From: Opisthorchis felineus
Taxonomy: Eukaryota > Platyhelminthes > Trematoda > Opisthorchiida > Opisthorchiidae
Assembly (NCBI GenBank): GCA_004794785.1
Contig: SJOL01004339.1
Coordinates: 129,120 to 193,119, forward strand
Direction: 5' to 3'
DNA: 64,000 bases
Below the pieces are notes generated by a model, which did no database searches, was not told the origin of the DNA, and worked only from the letters and a program-made list of their open reading frames with translations. A program made the translations under genes and the position numbers. Below are positions 25,930 through 38,600 of the stretch, piece by piece (position 1 is the stretch's first letter; each line of letters begins with the position of its first letter).

Positions 25930-28922
25930 CTCAAGATAAGGCTAACCGTTCTGTTTGGTTTCAACATGGCGGTTACTTTCGGCAGTGTATAAGACGATTC
26001 ATCTCGCGCCTCCGCACCAATACCAACCAGTACACAAGAGGGACTCTCGGGTCTCAAGTGTGAGAACTGGTAGGTACTGCAAATCGAAAGCTGGCTAGGG
26101 TAGGCTACAATCAGATCAAGTCTACAAAAGTTTTTGTACAAAAGTGGTGGCCCAATTGGCCTGCACTGATTTTTCCCGCCTTTTTCCGACGAAGATTGGC
26201 CTGAGTCACCACCGCCGACATACGCACCCCACCCAGCATAATGCAAAAAAGCTTGGTCGAGGGAAGAATTCCAGTGTCATCTGGTCCCAACAAGAGTCAT
26301 GATAACTACCGCTCCTGGCTAACAATCTATATCAGTCTTGTGATACGCGAACCGTGCTGTTCGTGAGATTGGACCAATATTCTCCTGGTCGATCAGCTAT
26401 CAGCATCAAAACCAGAATGCGCGTGCTTAGCTGGCAAGCACAATTGGACGAATCATCTCCTGGTTGCTCTGATCAAACCATAGGTCAAACACCTGCCTAT
26501 TCGTCAGAAGCTGATGACCATAGCGCCTGGTTTAAACAAACCGTGGATTGCGCCGTGTCACCCTTGAAATCCCATTTCGACAGTTCGCTCGCTAGTATCG
26601 ACCTTCTGGCATTTGCCCGAGGGTTGCAGTCTGGCAACATGACACCGGAACAAGTCCTGTCACTTTTGGACCTCCACGCCTCCAAGATATTTCCACACAC
26701 ATGAAATACTGTTTCCCGAGTTTATCGTCGCTTAGCCGATTGTATGCCGGCCAACAGAAAGCAGATCCGCTGAGCCAACTAGGCTGCCATCCATACTCTA
26801 TACAGCAAAAGACCGAAAGATGCAGTATCTGTTGGGTACTATGTGTAGTAAAAGGATGTACACAAAGCTAACAGCAGCCTACATCTGGATGCCGATCAGT
26901 AGTGGAAACAGGTGCTGTCTGCTCCAAAACACATGGATAACCGGTCAATTAGTCCAGTGCTGCCATCCGATCGTAGTTTGATCGAGCCAGTTACAGGTGA
27001 GGAAGTCGGGCGGCTCATCCCCAGCTTTAGACATGTTCACCCTTTGAATCCATTATCAATTCAATGTCAATGCCATTCCCGGGGATTTCTACACACTATT
27101 ATTATCTGGGGCTGCCCAATGCATTTGTTCCATGCTCGTACCACTCTAGTTCCGAAGGTCCCAAACCCGACTTCGCCGGACCAACTGAAACTGATCTCAT
27201 TTACATTTGCATTTCTACGGTGATGCGGCCGTTTGGAAGCTACCTCGCTGTTACACGCCATACGTCGTCACTCTTCAGCGACTGCTTCTAACCTCAGTTT
27301 GGCGTTCGTTCATGTCGCAAAACCGTTCGATTCGGTTTCGCATGACAATTGTCAGGTCCGCTGAGGCGTTTGCAGCATCGCCACCCGTAGATCGATACAC
27401 CAAACAGTCCTATGAGAATGCTGTAGCAGTTTTCTCCAATTCCGAGGTTCACTTCAGCAGCGGTGTGATACAGGGAGATCCACTCTCCCCAATATTCTTC
27501 ATCACGGCAATGGATGAAGTTTTAGATTGTCGAAGATCCCGATTTCGTAACATCTTGGTGAATGGTCTTGCCCATGTTGACAACTAGGTCATGTGTGCAG
27601 AAAGCAAGTCTCACCTTAAGGAGAAACCTAAAGCTGCTGCGGTGGAGTTGGGTAGAGCTGATATGACAGTCAACTCCCCAAAACGAATGCAATGAAAATT
27701 GTATGGGTGTAAAACATCGGGCGACCGTGGTCTCAGCCAAATCCTGCTGCTTCGCTGGTAAGCTCATTACTTCTCTCCTTCTGACAGATTATGACATGCT
27801 GGACCTCCTATTTACTTGCAAGGGGAAGCGAGTCTGCAACCACTGACAGCAGCTGCTCAGGCTGCCCATTCGGGTGATGAATACTCCGTTGAAGCTACAT
27901 CAGACGATGCAGTTCACAATGAACTAGCTGGTACCTAGGCCAAAGCATTCGCTCGTGCTCATCCAAGTCCACCGAAACACGCTCGAAATGTTAAACGGTG
28001 GTCTATTCGTGGCTGGTTACATCTACTGAAGGACACCACAAACAGCTACATCCACGCCAGTAAACAGGAGGATCTCGGTATCTTAGACCTGAGTTCAACC
28101 ATCCAGATGAAGCGGAAGGCGCATATGGAAAGGCTAGGGTTTACTCAGTGCCGAGTACTGCGCACTGTGGTTAGTGGTCCTGCATCGAGCATCAGCCTTC
28201 CGATCCGAGTCCAAGATGAACATCAAAGAGAGGTTGATGGCTGCTTGGGACGATATTCTGCACAACAGTCTTGATGGTCGCGGTTGGTGAGAGTTGGTCT
28301 TTTTGCCTTTGTCAAATCGATGGCTTGTGTTTCCGGAAAGTATATTTCTTCGGGCATCCAGCTCCGGTTCACCCTGCTAAGGAAGGGATTTAGATTCGCC
28401 CGGCGTGGTCAAGGTGACCAGACGATGTTCCGTCACAGAAACTGAAATAGATCGGGGAGCTTGTTGCATATTCTCCAGTCTTGCTGGATCGTGAATGATG
28501 CTGAGTGTGGTGGTTATATTCGGGCTGCTAGGGAACTCGCAATCTGCTCCCGTCGTCTGAGATACACCTGCTTCGACGAGTTGAGGGCACCTGCTCCGTA
28601 GTCTTTCAGCAAGCCTGAACAAATCACTGTCCAGGAGAGCCGAACAACTGTAATAAACGTAAGCATAAACTCGGATGGATGCGGAGTGATTTTGTGAAAT
28701 GTGAAGAAGCAGAAGCACGGTGCCAGTAATTGTTCCATTGCTATAATCTCAGCCCTACGTACCATTGATCGTGATGTTGAATATTTGGTTCACCAACCAA
28801 TAATCATTTCATATAGAGGACTCTGCTTTCCTCGGACTTCCTAAGGTCACAGTCAGTGGCTTGTGCTTGCTTGACTTTTTGGGATCTCTATTTACTTACG
28901 AAACTCCTATGCGTGGTACATG
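25930..28922 (+). pseudogene. R2-clade ORF (zinc finger-Myb-RT-endonuclease), many frameshifts and stops, copy 1
   Basis: Zinc finger 1 has lost a cysteine (CENW in place of CEEC), near 26060. Zinc finger 2 reads CTDF...HRRHTH, with the second cysteine now Phe. A frame from the finger into the Myb-like part is open here (KLGRGKNSSVIWSQQES), showing that the break in copy 2 is a later one-base loss. The Myb-like/linker part is at 26354-26700. RT parts follow in changing frames: VPKVPNPTSPDQL (about 27152), FVHVAKPFDSVSHD (motif A, about 27305-27355), GVIQGDPLSPIFF (motif B, about 27462-27500) and HVDN at 27570-27585 in place of FADD. CCHC and endonuclease homology lies at about 28440-28790. 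It supplies the RT segment missing from copy 2. It cannot encode a working protein. Confidence 0.85.
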
Positions 28923-29097
28923 GCGTTGAGTTTTAATTCTTGCCGTTGACTTTTACACCTGCCCCCTACGACAAACAGCTTGTGCTTGATGTGCGAGTCC
29001 TGACTGTGCCAGCTCTTACTGCGCCTGGAGGAGCACTCAGCATAACTTGCCGGTTCTTTAGCAAAATACGCTCATTTGCAAACAAATTTTGTTTTGC

Positions 29098-29300
29098 GAG
29101 AGACTCACCTGGAACCCAGCTGAATCCCTCGTCAGACGGGTGAGTGTATTTCGCTAATTTCGTTTAATTTGGGTTCAAGTAGAGCATAAGGTTGACGGAA
29201 ACTATGGGACTGCGCCTACCTGATGAGCCCCAAGAATGGTGAAACCGGTCGTTGGCTGTCGAAGAATTTTCAGCAAACTTATGAGTAGTGTATTATGCCC
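29098..29300 (+). repeat. Hammerhead-bearing repeat, copy H1
   Basis: The right part, from GAGTGTATTTCGCT (near 29141) through GGGTTCAAGTAGAGCATAA to ATGAGTAGTGTATTA, aligns in the same orientation with 51667-51817. The left 30 bases (29102-29131) match 51917-51946 only as the reverse complement, so the head is inverted here. A hammerhead core lies inside. The unit follows the R2-type copy 1 within 40 bp. Confidence 0.75.
29215..29255 (+). ncRNA. Hammerhead ribozyme, type I, minimal stem III (copy H1)
   Basis: The conserved box CTGATGA (29220-29226) is intact. Stem II is GCCC-CAAGAA-TGGT (weakened: one G·U and one mismatch). GAAA at 29241-29244 is followed by a loopless palindromic stem III ACC/GGT and the cleavage base C at 29250. 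Stem I pairs CCTAC (29215-29219) with GTTGG (29251-29255) with one mismatch. A stem III without a loop is known from hammerheads in schistosome SINEs and Penelope-like or retrozyme repeats, which cleave as dimers. The core is complete but stem II is impaired. Confidence 0.75.
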
Positions 29301-32300
29301 TTTCTTTTTCTAATGGCCTTTACACATGCGTTTGCATACCTAACATTCTTACGTGCGGTGAAGATTATTTAGTTTGACGGGAAATTATTGGTTTCGGGCC
29401 TTCGAATGGGAAATTTCCTTCTTTTTATTTTATTTTCTCCTGTACATCCACATCTGTCACCCACAATTATTATTTTTTCATTTCTGTAATGATGCCTTTC
29501 AAAAATAAAAGATGTATGATTGTGTATGCCAATAGCTGGACGGATTATGCATAAAACAGCTTCTCTCTTCGCCTATACAGAATTCCTTATAGAAGACCTA
29601 TATATGAAAAATTGGAATTTAAACATTTTTGCGAGCGATAGTATAATTTCTGAAACAAACATGCTGTGCGCTTTTCCAGCAGTGACATTCCTCTAGCTGG
29701 TCACTCGTAATTATAATGGAGTAAAGCGCTCTCCGTAAATACCAGCTCGGCTGAAAGACAGACAGTAATGCCTCCAGAAGAGCCATCTCTTCAAGGGATA
29801 TCCTAATTTTATAAGCACAAGGTCGACACAAATTTGTTGCACGAAGCTTCAGATCATGGAAGGTTATTTTTCATCAAAATGTGTTCGTCCTTGTATTTAT
29901 TATACGCTAGTGTCTAGTTGGATCTAAAATATTCAAAGGTTGTCAGCCAGTCCCATCCCCATTACAAAATGAAATATACTTTACTTCCTGCTAACTCTAG
30001 TATTTGAATATATAGACGTTCATATTTTGGCTTGCTGGTGCAAAACCATATCTTGCGGTTTGCTGCTAAGTGCAGTCAAGCGGTTAGCAAACGTGGCTCA
30101 CCCTTTCTTCAGCATACCCTTTTAAAATCCATTTTTAGGGTAGCAGTGATGAAGAATTTACAGCAGGCTCGACAGATTTGGAGTTGCCAACATCCACTAC
30201 GGCACCCACTTGTGAAACGGGTTTTTTCCGGCTGGTGCCTGCCGATATGGTGAACATTCGTGATTCACTCCTTTGAGATGCATTCCAGGTTCAGTATTCT
30301 ACCACAGATAATTTGTTCAAACACCAGACAGGTAGATATAACCCGTACTATTCATTCTGTCATCATTTAATTGGCAGTTTAATAACAAACAAACAGCGAC
30401 GCTCTAGTGCATTAAGGCATTAACTGAATTCCTTTTCTGAAACTGTTAATGCATTTCATCACCAAAAGGGATACGAAGCATAGAAAATCCTCAAAAGTGC
30501 TACTTTCATTACCCACACGTTGATGAATACTACCCTTTTCGACTGGAATACTCCAAAATGAGGTGGAACCTTCGGTATCGCTTCTCCATGAGTACAGTCT
30601 AGTGGCCAAATTAATGGTGTTCTGCTTAATGACAATGAGAGACAGACAGCATAGTAACTTGGCACCTAGTTTCAAACTAGAGGTTTGTATGCTGACTAAA
30701 TGTAACAATCGGCTGTAATTTTCCCGGTCAGATAGACTTTGTGGATACTTTTTTAATCAAAAGTTGCGCCCATTCTGTGAGAGGTCTGGACACCACGTTG
30801 GTCACATGAGATGCACTGTTAAGCCTACAGGTTGAAAACACATTTCCACCTAATTTTTCTCGAACATTAACTTACCTATCAGGTAGGTATCCTCGCTACA
30901 AATTTTTAGGATACAAGGCTGTTGTTAATCGCTGCCTTTATATCACAGGTTAGAGGGAGAGACTTTGTTTGGTGCAAATTCCGATAGCTGCTTTCAGCTA
31001 CGTCAACTGAAAGAATATAGATAGTTCTCGTTCATACTAAAACAGTAAATATTAGTTTGATTAATTAACGGATCCCCCATTCAGCCTTGGTATCACAGTA
31101 CTAAGAGAGGATAATGGTCTAGGGCTGTGGACGTAACTTTTTCTCTATGGTGTGCAGCACAAATGCTGTGCTAATGAACAAGACAGCTGTCTGTTGATTT
31201 TACGGTAATAAGCTACAAAACTAACAAAGTGATGAAGTTGTTATGCTTAATTGATTACTAGGGTTGGAAAAACAAGTTCGGTTGGAAAGTAGCATGACTG
31301 GTAGATAAACTTTGAATAGGATTGGTCACCACAGAAAGCACTTGCAAACTGTGATACAGATAACATTGTCCTTATGGAAAGGAATCTAATTCAGAGGCTG
31401 TCGGACAGGTGATTTCCCTACTTGCTTACCAGGGTTAGGCATGCAGAATGCGACATCCAACCAAGTTAAAACTTTCTGTTCTTAAGGATCTTCCATAGGA
31501 ACATAGTCCCAGTCAGTCTCTTGAGAAATATTCGTTTTTTAACCTTCTTCTCTCCACATGAAGGAAGATATGTTAAGCTGCGCACATGAAGGTAAATCTA
31601 GGTAAACATATCCAGATTATCTGTTATCTACCTCCTGATATCTTCTTTATCCCATACTCACTGATTTCTCTTATTTGCCAACAAAATTTCATACGATGGT
31701 TTGCTTAATAAACGCTTAGAATAGGTGAGTAAATGCAGGTAGCACTTTTTGTTTGTTTAAGGACACTAGTTTAGTATATTTAGACAAGCGTTCGCACATC
31801 ACCGAGATATCCGTTCGGGTTACATCAGCACTCGTCATGTCATTCAGATTTTTGTAATGCGTACTCCTCACATTACATAAATCCTAAATAGTTTGCGCTA
31901 TAGAGGTCCAAACAATTTTATTGATGGGTTACTCTTGACGCCACGACAAATCGTCACTCTTCAAAACAGTTTTTGGACTTCGTGCTTGGAATGAATCGAT
32001 CTCTGTCGATAACGTTCACTTCATGTTGGCAATTCAGTCTATTCACTTCCTCAGAGGATCGTTGTCGTCACTCATCCTGGTATACAGAACCCGAGGTAAA
32101 ACTTGCAGTTGACTGACTTCTAAGTGTTCTAATATCAGTCAAGGTTAACAACTGTACTGGAAAAATTCGACTGTTCTTCAGTTTAGTTATTTGGACATTT
32201 GAAAATTGTCAGTGGATCTGGAAAAATCGTTCCAGTTATCTGTGGTTATACACATGCTCTTTTTTCACACCTCAAAAGAGACAAAACAAAGGCACTCACT

Positions 32301-32549
32301 ATCGTCGTATGCTTAAAAAAACATTCATCAGACGTGAAAACCGAACCCAAATGTGTGCTTTCGTGTAATTTTAGATGAAGTAATTTAATGCAGTTTAATC
32401 CGGATGTGCTTCAAGCCTTCCGCAAAAGTTGAGTAAGACATAGACAGCGAATTATTTTTTCTCTAAAATTGTTCATCAAATCCTACACTATATTCTGGAC
32501 TGGACTTTGACATGCTTCATGGAAGGAAGCAACAGGCGCAAAAACCGTA
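29301..32549. other. No recognisable gene
   Basis: AT-rich sequence with only short open frames (for example 30032-30253 and 30412-30708) that overlap on opposite strands and show no domains. Confidence 0.5.
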
Positions 32550-32680
32550 ATGCATACCGATAACACAGAAGAGAAACGAAAACACCGACCTGGTTGGGTG
32601 GGACTAGAACTCTTGTCTCCAGCTCACTGGGTGAGCTATACTAATATGGACGTTAAATCACGTCACACTACTCACTTAGA
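32550..32680 (-). repeat. Possible tRNA-derived SINE head
   Basis: On the minus strand TATAGCTCACCCAGTGAG is followed about 11 bases later by GAGTTCTAGTCCC. These resemble a Pol III A box and B box at tRNA-like spacing, and no complete cloverleaf follows. No second copy was found in this window, so family membership is not shown. It could also be a decayed tRNA pseudogene. Confidence 0.35.
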
Positions 32681-35292
32681 CGGAAATTTACTTGCCGCAC
32701 GTCGTCCTCTGTGGATGATGTCTAACACTCACTTAAGTGGTCCCCAGAACCAGACAGACGTTGATCGTCACTCAGACGCCAAAGGAGGTCTCAGTCCAAA
32801 GTGATACAGATTCGCAGGGCGTGACGATGGCGAACCAATATGAAAATCGCCTACATGGTGTGACGAGAGTAAGAACCCTCTTGATGACCTTGCAGGTTAC
32901 TAGTCCACTTTCGGGATTGAGGCCCGAGCAAAAGCAAACTTGATGCACCTAAATCCTTATTCACGCTGGTCTGATTAGTTTACTTTAAATTATCTGTAGT
33001 GAAAACTGGTAAAATAAAATGAATAATGTTATACACAGAGCATACTTGATAGACCTTTCTTTAGTTCAGTCACTACACATCAAAGAAGTCCATGGTGAGC
33101 ACTTATGTTTCGGCGGTGCAATTTGATTCCTTCATTAGCTGACAGTTGCCTTTTTGAAGAGAATGATAACAGGTTTGTATTAGACATATTTATTTACCTT
33201 TCTTGCCGTTTGTCGGAAGCATTTTTGAAGCCTAATGGGACATATCAAATGAGAAAAGAAGTATTGAACAATATGTATAGTATAAATGAGCATGAGGTGT
33301 GCCCATTCCACTATATATCCGAGCTCGAAAATCGTCAATTCAAAAATTATTACTAATGATGTCTTACTGCGCAAACAAGTACATAAAGGTGTTCGTTTTA
33401 TCTTGTCCGCGTTCAAGGGACGAGTATTATTTTACTATGCGTTCTGATATTCTGCTGTGAAGTCTAAATATATTTTCACAAACTGGAAAGAGTTTTTTGT
33501 ATTGATAAATGAACCCAAACGTCTGCGTCGAAATGGGGTGGCTGACAGATGAACAGCTCAAGATTTGCAAACGAAGAAGAGTTTGAGGACTCCTTAAAAT
33601 GCCCGCATCGCCATTTGGATTTTGGGTAAAACCACGTTTTATACACACTTTACCATGATATCCTCAATAAAGCTCATCGATGAGATAGGCGGAAAACGTC
33701 TATAGCTGGTACCCATCCCTACAACAATTGTTTTACTTGCATACGCGCCTGCAAATCCATATGAGGACACACCAATGCGCTTGCTACGGACGTTATTCAG
33801 TTAAAAAATGTAATGGTGTTACATATCATTCACTATTTTTAGCCTGGCAGTCTTGATTAACTGTTTCTGAAAAACTCCGCGTACAGCAATTATGTGTCCT
33901 CCACTTTTGCGTCAGACACTCCTGTTTCATTGTGTCGCAAGTTATTGAGTGCTTTTCTCAATCTCAGCGTCCTGTCAGCTCTTTTTGACAAGCCTTAGCT
34001 ATGCCATTTCCAGTTTGTCAGAGTGTTACAATCGTTTCTGTTGGTTCGTTTTGTCAATTATTCTTTCAAAATCATCAAGTGTTAGATGCCACCAACAAAT
34101 TTGTAACCGCCTTCTTTGGTTCAGTGTTCCTTGTGGGTTCGTGGTTGTATGCGGCGTAAGCCACTCCATAATAGATCATTGTAAACGAATGTTATAAATT
34201 TCGTGCTGTGCCTATTTGTTCCAAACATACGTGTGTGTTAACTGCCAGAATCTCACATTCTTCCAAGTCCTCGGGAAACTTAACTCAACTCTATGAGGTG
34301 AAACAAATTATACGTGAATTTTCATTAAAAAATAATCCAGCACGTTGTGACTAAATGTGGTCTCGAATGGTTCTTTAGCTTGCAGTTCAGAGGCATTCCA
34401 TCAACCCTATCCAGTTTTATTGGTAAACTTTCCCCAAGCTGAAAAACCCTGCGTGAATTAATGCTTTCTGGTGTCCATGCATCCCTATTTCCGATAGAGA
34501 CAAAGAATGGGATTTTGTTTAGCAGAAATTCAAAATACTGCTTTGTAAATATTTTAGTTACCGTGCCGCTGTTCCTCTCATCTGATTTCATTTGCACCCG
34601 CATTTGACGCTGGTCTACTCGGAGACAAATACATATACAAACACCAAGTAAATCACAATATATTCGTCAGCGAAAAGCTCCATGTTCTCAAGCCTGCCGG
34701 AAACCTCATCACTACGTTCTCGAACTATAATACCTTGTCGATGATAGTCCGTTACATGCAGACCAAATAATTTTCACGGCCTGTTGTATTCCTGACCATG
34801 CTCTAACTTCATCAACATCCACCATGTCAAATTTTCCACACGCGTCATGGCACTGAACAATTTGTTTCGTCTGTAAAGGAAACAGACCCACATTTTCTGG
34901 TGGAGCTGCAACATTTGTATCTAGTAGTCTGTAAACGGCCGAGTAGGTGGCCTGTCGTTACCTGCCTTATCCATTTAGTTGGCAGGCAGTGCAGCTTTGT
35001 CTTAAGTGGCAAGCAAATGCAAAGATATCCAAGGAGCCGATGAATATTAGATCTTTTGTCAGGATGTGATTTTATCATCCACCTTTTCCCACTAAGCTAG
35101 CGTTAATGTTGTCACCCTTCGAGGTGAACTACTTTCTGTACTAACCAGTCACCAGATTCAGAGTGTTTTTGGCTTATACACTACTAAGTGTTTTACAGCT
35201 TTCTTGGTCTCTAACGTAGTATTAATTGTACTTGATCAATATTTCAGCTAAATGAATGCTGCACAGTGATGCCAAAGTTAACACTTTGACGA
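32681..35292. other. No recognisable gene
   Basis: Open frames at 33105-33356 and 33949-34197 lack domains. No repeat shared with the rest of the window was seen. Confidence 0.5.
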
Positions 35293-35637
35293 AGACTTTG
35301 TCCTGTCAGTGAAGCCAATCTATGCTGAAATGCCAAGACGCACTGTACAGCTGTTTTATCCTTGTAGGGAATAATCAGCAGTGTGCAGCTCACGAAACTC
35401 GGAGACTTTCGAACCCTTGACGGTCTGGTCAGTGATTGAATATTTAACCGCTTGGCCACGAGTGGTTGATTGCCAGTTTGGTTAGCTTTCACCCAGAAAG
35501 AACACAGCACCACTCATCCTCCAATAAGGGAAACACCATCCCGTGGTCACGTATTGACTGGCTCCTAGAGTGGCGACTTCTCAGAAGGAAGTTTCACTCA
35601 TCTTGTGAAATCATTCCACCTCTGATCTGCTTACTGA
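35293..35637 (-). repeat. tRNA-derived SINE, copy A2 (best preserved)
   Basis: On the minus strand the A box TGGCCAAGCGGTTAA (complement of 35444-35458) and the B box GGGTTCGAAAGTCTCC (complement of about 35401-35416) have the spacing of a Leu/Ser-type tRNA. Sequence before and after them is shared with copy A1 (4939-5262). Part of the 3' side, the GCTGTACAGTGCGTCTTGGC block and the following TTGGCTTCACTGAC, is shared with copy A3 (43423-43575). The 5' part GAGAAGTCGCCACTCTAGGAG matches copy A4 (55797). The tRNA-like segment is internal, because about 170 bases of shared sequence precede it. Confidence 0.78.
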
Positions 35638-38600
35638 CTAATGGTGATGTGAGGAGATTCGGTAAATTCCAACTTCCACTAGCAAGATTTAACATTCATC
35701 AAAAATTAACAAATCTCCTCACTACCAAAGATCCACTTCGTTAGGTGCCAGTTAGGAAAGTTTTCCTAGTAAAGCCGAAGTTTACTCTGAAAGTCACAAG
35801 TTTTAATAAACAACAAGCTGTATGTTTGCTTGCACTATGTTTACCCAAGAATACTCGACGAACTTTGAGTATTTCTGGTTGAATTTGTGGAATTTCATCC
35901 TGTCATAGCCTGATATATGCTTCGTCTACAAACCGTCTGAAACCCACATCCAGTTGGTGACTTAAGATACCTGACATTATAAAAATTAATAGAAACGTGC
36001 GAAAATAATCATTGCCTTGCGCCTATATATGATGTCGGACTTTCTTTTTTCACTTATTCATCCAATTTCGTCTTCACCTCAGTCCGACCAGCCACTGCAC
36101 TGAGGTATGGAAAATGAATTGGATAGACATCCAGCAGTTTCAAAACGAATTATCCGACAGAGGTTACTTACAGCGTTGTCGGGAACTTAAGAAAAGAATA
36201 AAAATCGATTACTAAATTTACAAACAACTTGCTGCTGGCAAGTACTCCATCGGTTTAAGTGAACCAGTCGGGCCAAACGTAGATAGAATTCGAAGTAATG
36301 ATACTTATTAAATCGTTCCAAATTTTCTTCATTGAATCGAAAAACAATAATGCAAATCAAGACCCAGGAATATAGGCCACAAAACAACAAATTTTCTACT
36401 TTCTTAGAAAAACATTTATTGTACAGAAAACTGGTTTTTGGCTACATTGAACTGGAACTAAGCGGTGACTTCCCTAATGTAGAAACAAATACTTTTTGTG
36501 AGTTCTATAACACAAGGCTTATTGGAAGCGTGTAATAGTGTGGCGACTAGAACGACCCCTAGTTTTTGGGTGTTTTTTAACCGCGTTTTATCCAACAAGA
36601 GTCACTAAGTTGTTTAACAGATACCAGACCAAACTGTATGCAAAGCACAATGTTCGCAACACTGGTTTGCCAGCGAATTCGGAGATTTCCTGAGTAATCT
36701 GAACGACTCCTGTAATCATATATCCGTTAGCAACTATAAATGCTTTATTTTTGAAAAAAATGCTTCCCGTATTTTGTAGTTTCACATTTTACTGTTTTCA
36801 GATGTTGAATTTTGTGGGGCAGCTGAGACAGTAGATCCGCGTAAATAGACTGCATAAGCATTTATGCAGCACCCAGAGAGAGATTTGTGAAGGTTGTTGT
36901 TTTCGATACTATGATTGAACAAGCAAATTCTTTGCTAAGTAGTAAAGTAGAATAAAGTATATCCTCAGAGATTTGACCTCTAGACGCAAAGCGCTTCAAG
37001 CTGAGGTGGTGTTTTGCGACCCACCTGACCTTACTCGGAAAATATTCCGCAGGATGAAAGTAGGCACAAGTAAGTAATGGTAAACCTTGTACAACAGGAC
37101 CTGTGGTTAATAACTTTAAACATTTTTATCCAAGACATCTGAGGTAACCGGTCATTTTATTAAAGCAAATGGTTTTCTCAAGATATAATGACTGTGACAT
37201 ATACAGGGATTTATGGGTCATTATTTTACACCACGTTTGTTTTATCGTTTATACTTTTAAACGTAATATACATAGAGACCTCAATTGGCTTATTTAAGGC
37301 ACCTGCAGGCACAGTCAACGTCCAAGAAATAACAACCTTTCTAACCTGTGTGCTGGTTGCCCAAATATTTTTAATCCACGAAGTTGAGTACCCTTTTACT
37401 TAGGTTATCAAGCGTTCAATACTTAAACACTACCGCCAGCAACCATTTAGATGGAAAGCAAAAAATGGAAACCTGTGATATCTGATTATCACTATGATGT
37501 TTCACAGGTCAAATCATTGTCTGCGGGAACTTGGTTTGTGCGAACAGGAGTCACGAAAAGGCGAAATTTGAAATTTTCTTCCACGACTTTGTTTATGTGT
37601 GTGAATAAGTCCTTAGCTTTGGTTTACCGGATGACTTAAGTCAAATGGTTTTCAGTACCCGGTTTGATCAAGATTCCTGAAATACAGTAACATATCCGAC
37701 GACAAGCTGAAATCAAACCTCAATTTATGTCACTTGTCCTAGCCCTGATTATCCCAGTTTCTGGACACTTTTAATGCGAGCATGTTAGCATGCCCGTAAT
37801 GGGCGCCAGCCCACCTGTGGATGCACTAGTTAGGGGAATTTTATCGGTATCTCAGGTTGTACTCTAATGCCAGTCTGTTTTCTCAGTGCAAAATTTACTA
37901 ATAGAGGTGCGGACGAACAGTAACAATTTGCTTATCCCCTACGTAGTCACTCCACCGAGCATCATAGCTGAACAAGAACTTAGTTCAAGCCAATGAGCTC
38001 AGATTATATTTAGGTACTGAGGATAGTTGAGACATTTTTCTTCCCAGAAATTGTGCATCAACCTATTCACCACAATATTTTTTGTAGAGACGCAAAGAAA
38101 AAAGATGCACTATACTCATTCGTAGCTAACGGTTTTCATTTTTTTACCCGGTATGTGCGGTGTGCATTATTTTCAGAACATGCATCGTAAACTGGAATAT
38201 ACTCCTGCCTACCTAGCAGTAGGCTGAAGCTCTCTTCTGGACTGAACAGCCTACGCAAGTAGAAAATGTAATTTCAGAGGAAGTAAGCAAATCAAAGTCT
38301 GGAATTTTGAACCATCTGGTTTATATTTATCAGAACTGAGTGACAGCCGGTCTAAAGAAAAATATATGCCTGTAGATGTTCCTATTCGCTGGAAAATCTA
38401 GTCATTGACTAAAATACTTCGACTACAAGATACCACTTGTAACCTTTTTCGCAATGCGATGGTATTTCTATGATAATCGCTGTCAAGATAGGGTTCCAAA
38501 ATGCTGCGTAATGTGCAGCGTAAAACAAGTTATCCAACTTTCAAGACGTCCTAACTGCAACTTTGGTCATTTTGAGATTTGTGGTAAAGAACCCTGTTGT

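Larger units (their letters stand above)
25853..29064 (+). mobile_element. R2-clade non-LTR retrotransposon, copy 1 (degenerate, near full length)
   Basis: The segment aligns with the reverse complement of 52743-55367 from the 5' ribozyme-like start to the 3' UTR. The 5' end is set where homology begins at GGTCGGC, which is also where base 1 of the delta-like ribozyme falls. The 3' end is set near the last shared block, TTCTTTAGC. The order is ribozyme-like 5' UTR, two zinc fingers, Myb-like region, reverse transcriptase, CCHC knuckle, endonuclease and a short 3' UTR. Length is about 3.2 kb, versus roughly 3.5-4.5 kb for many R2 elements. Flanks are not 28S rDNA. The hammerhead repeat at 29.1 kb lies immediately downstream. 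Confidence 0.88.

Noticed and set aside
27522..28765. Minus-strand open frames across R2 copy 1
   Set aside because: Antisense to RT and endonuclease homology; no motifs of their own.
25838..29105. Target-site duplication around R2 copy 1 (CGCATTTTGC on the left, CGCTCATTTGC on the right)
   Set aside because: The match is imperfect, does not abut the inferred 3' end, and such AT-rich words are common here.
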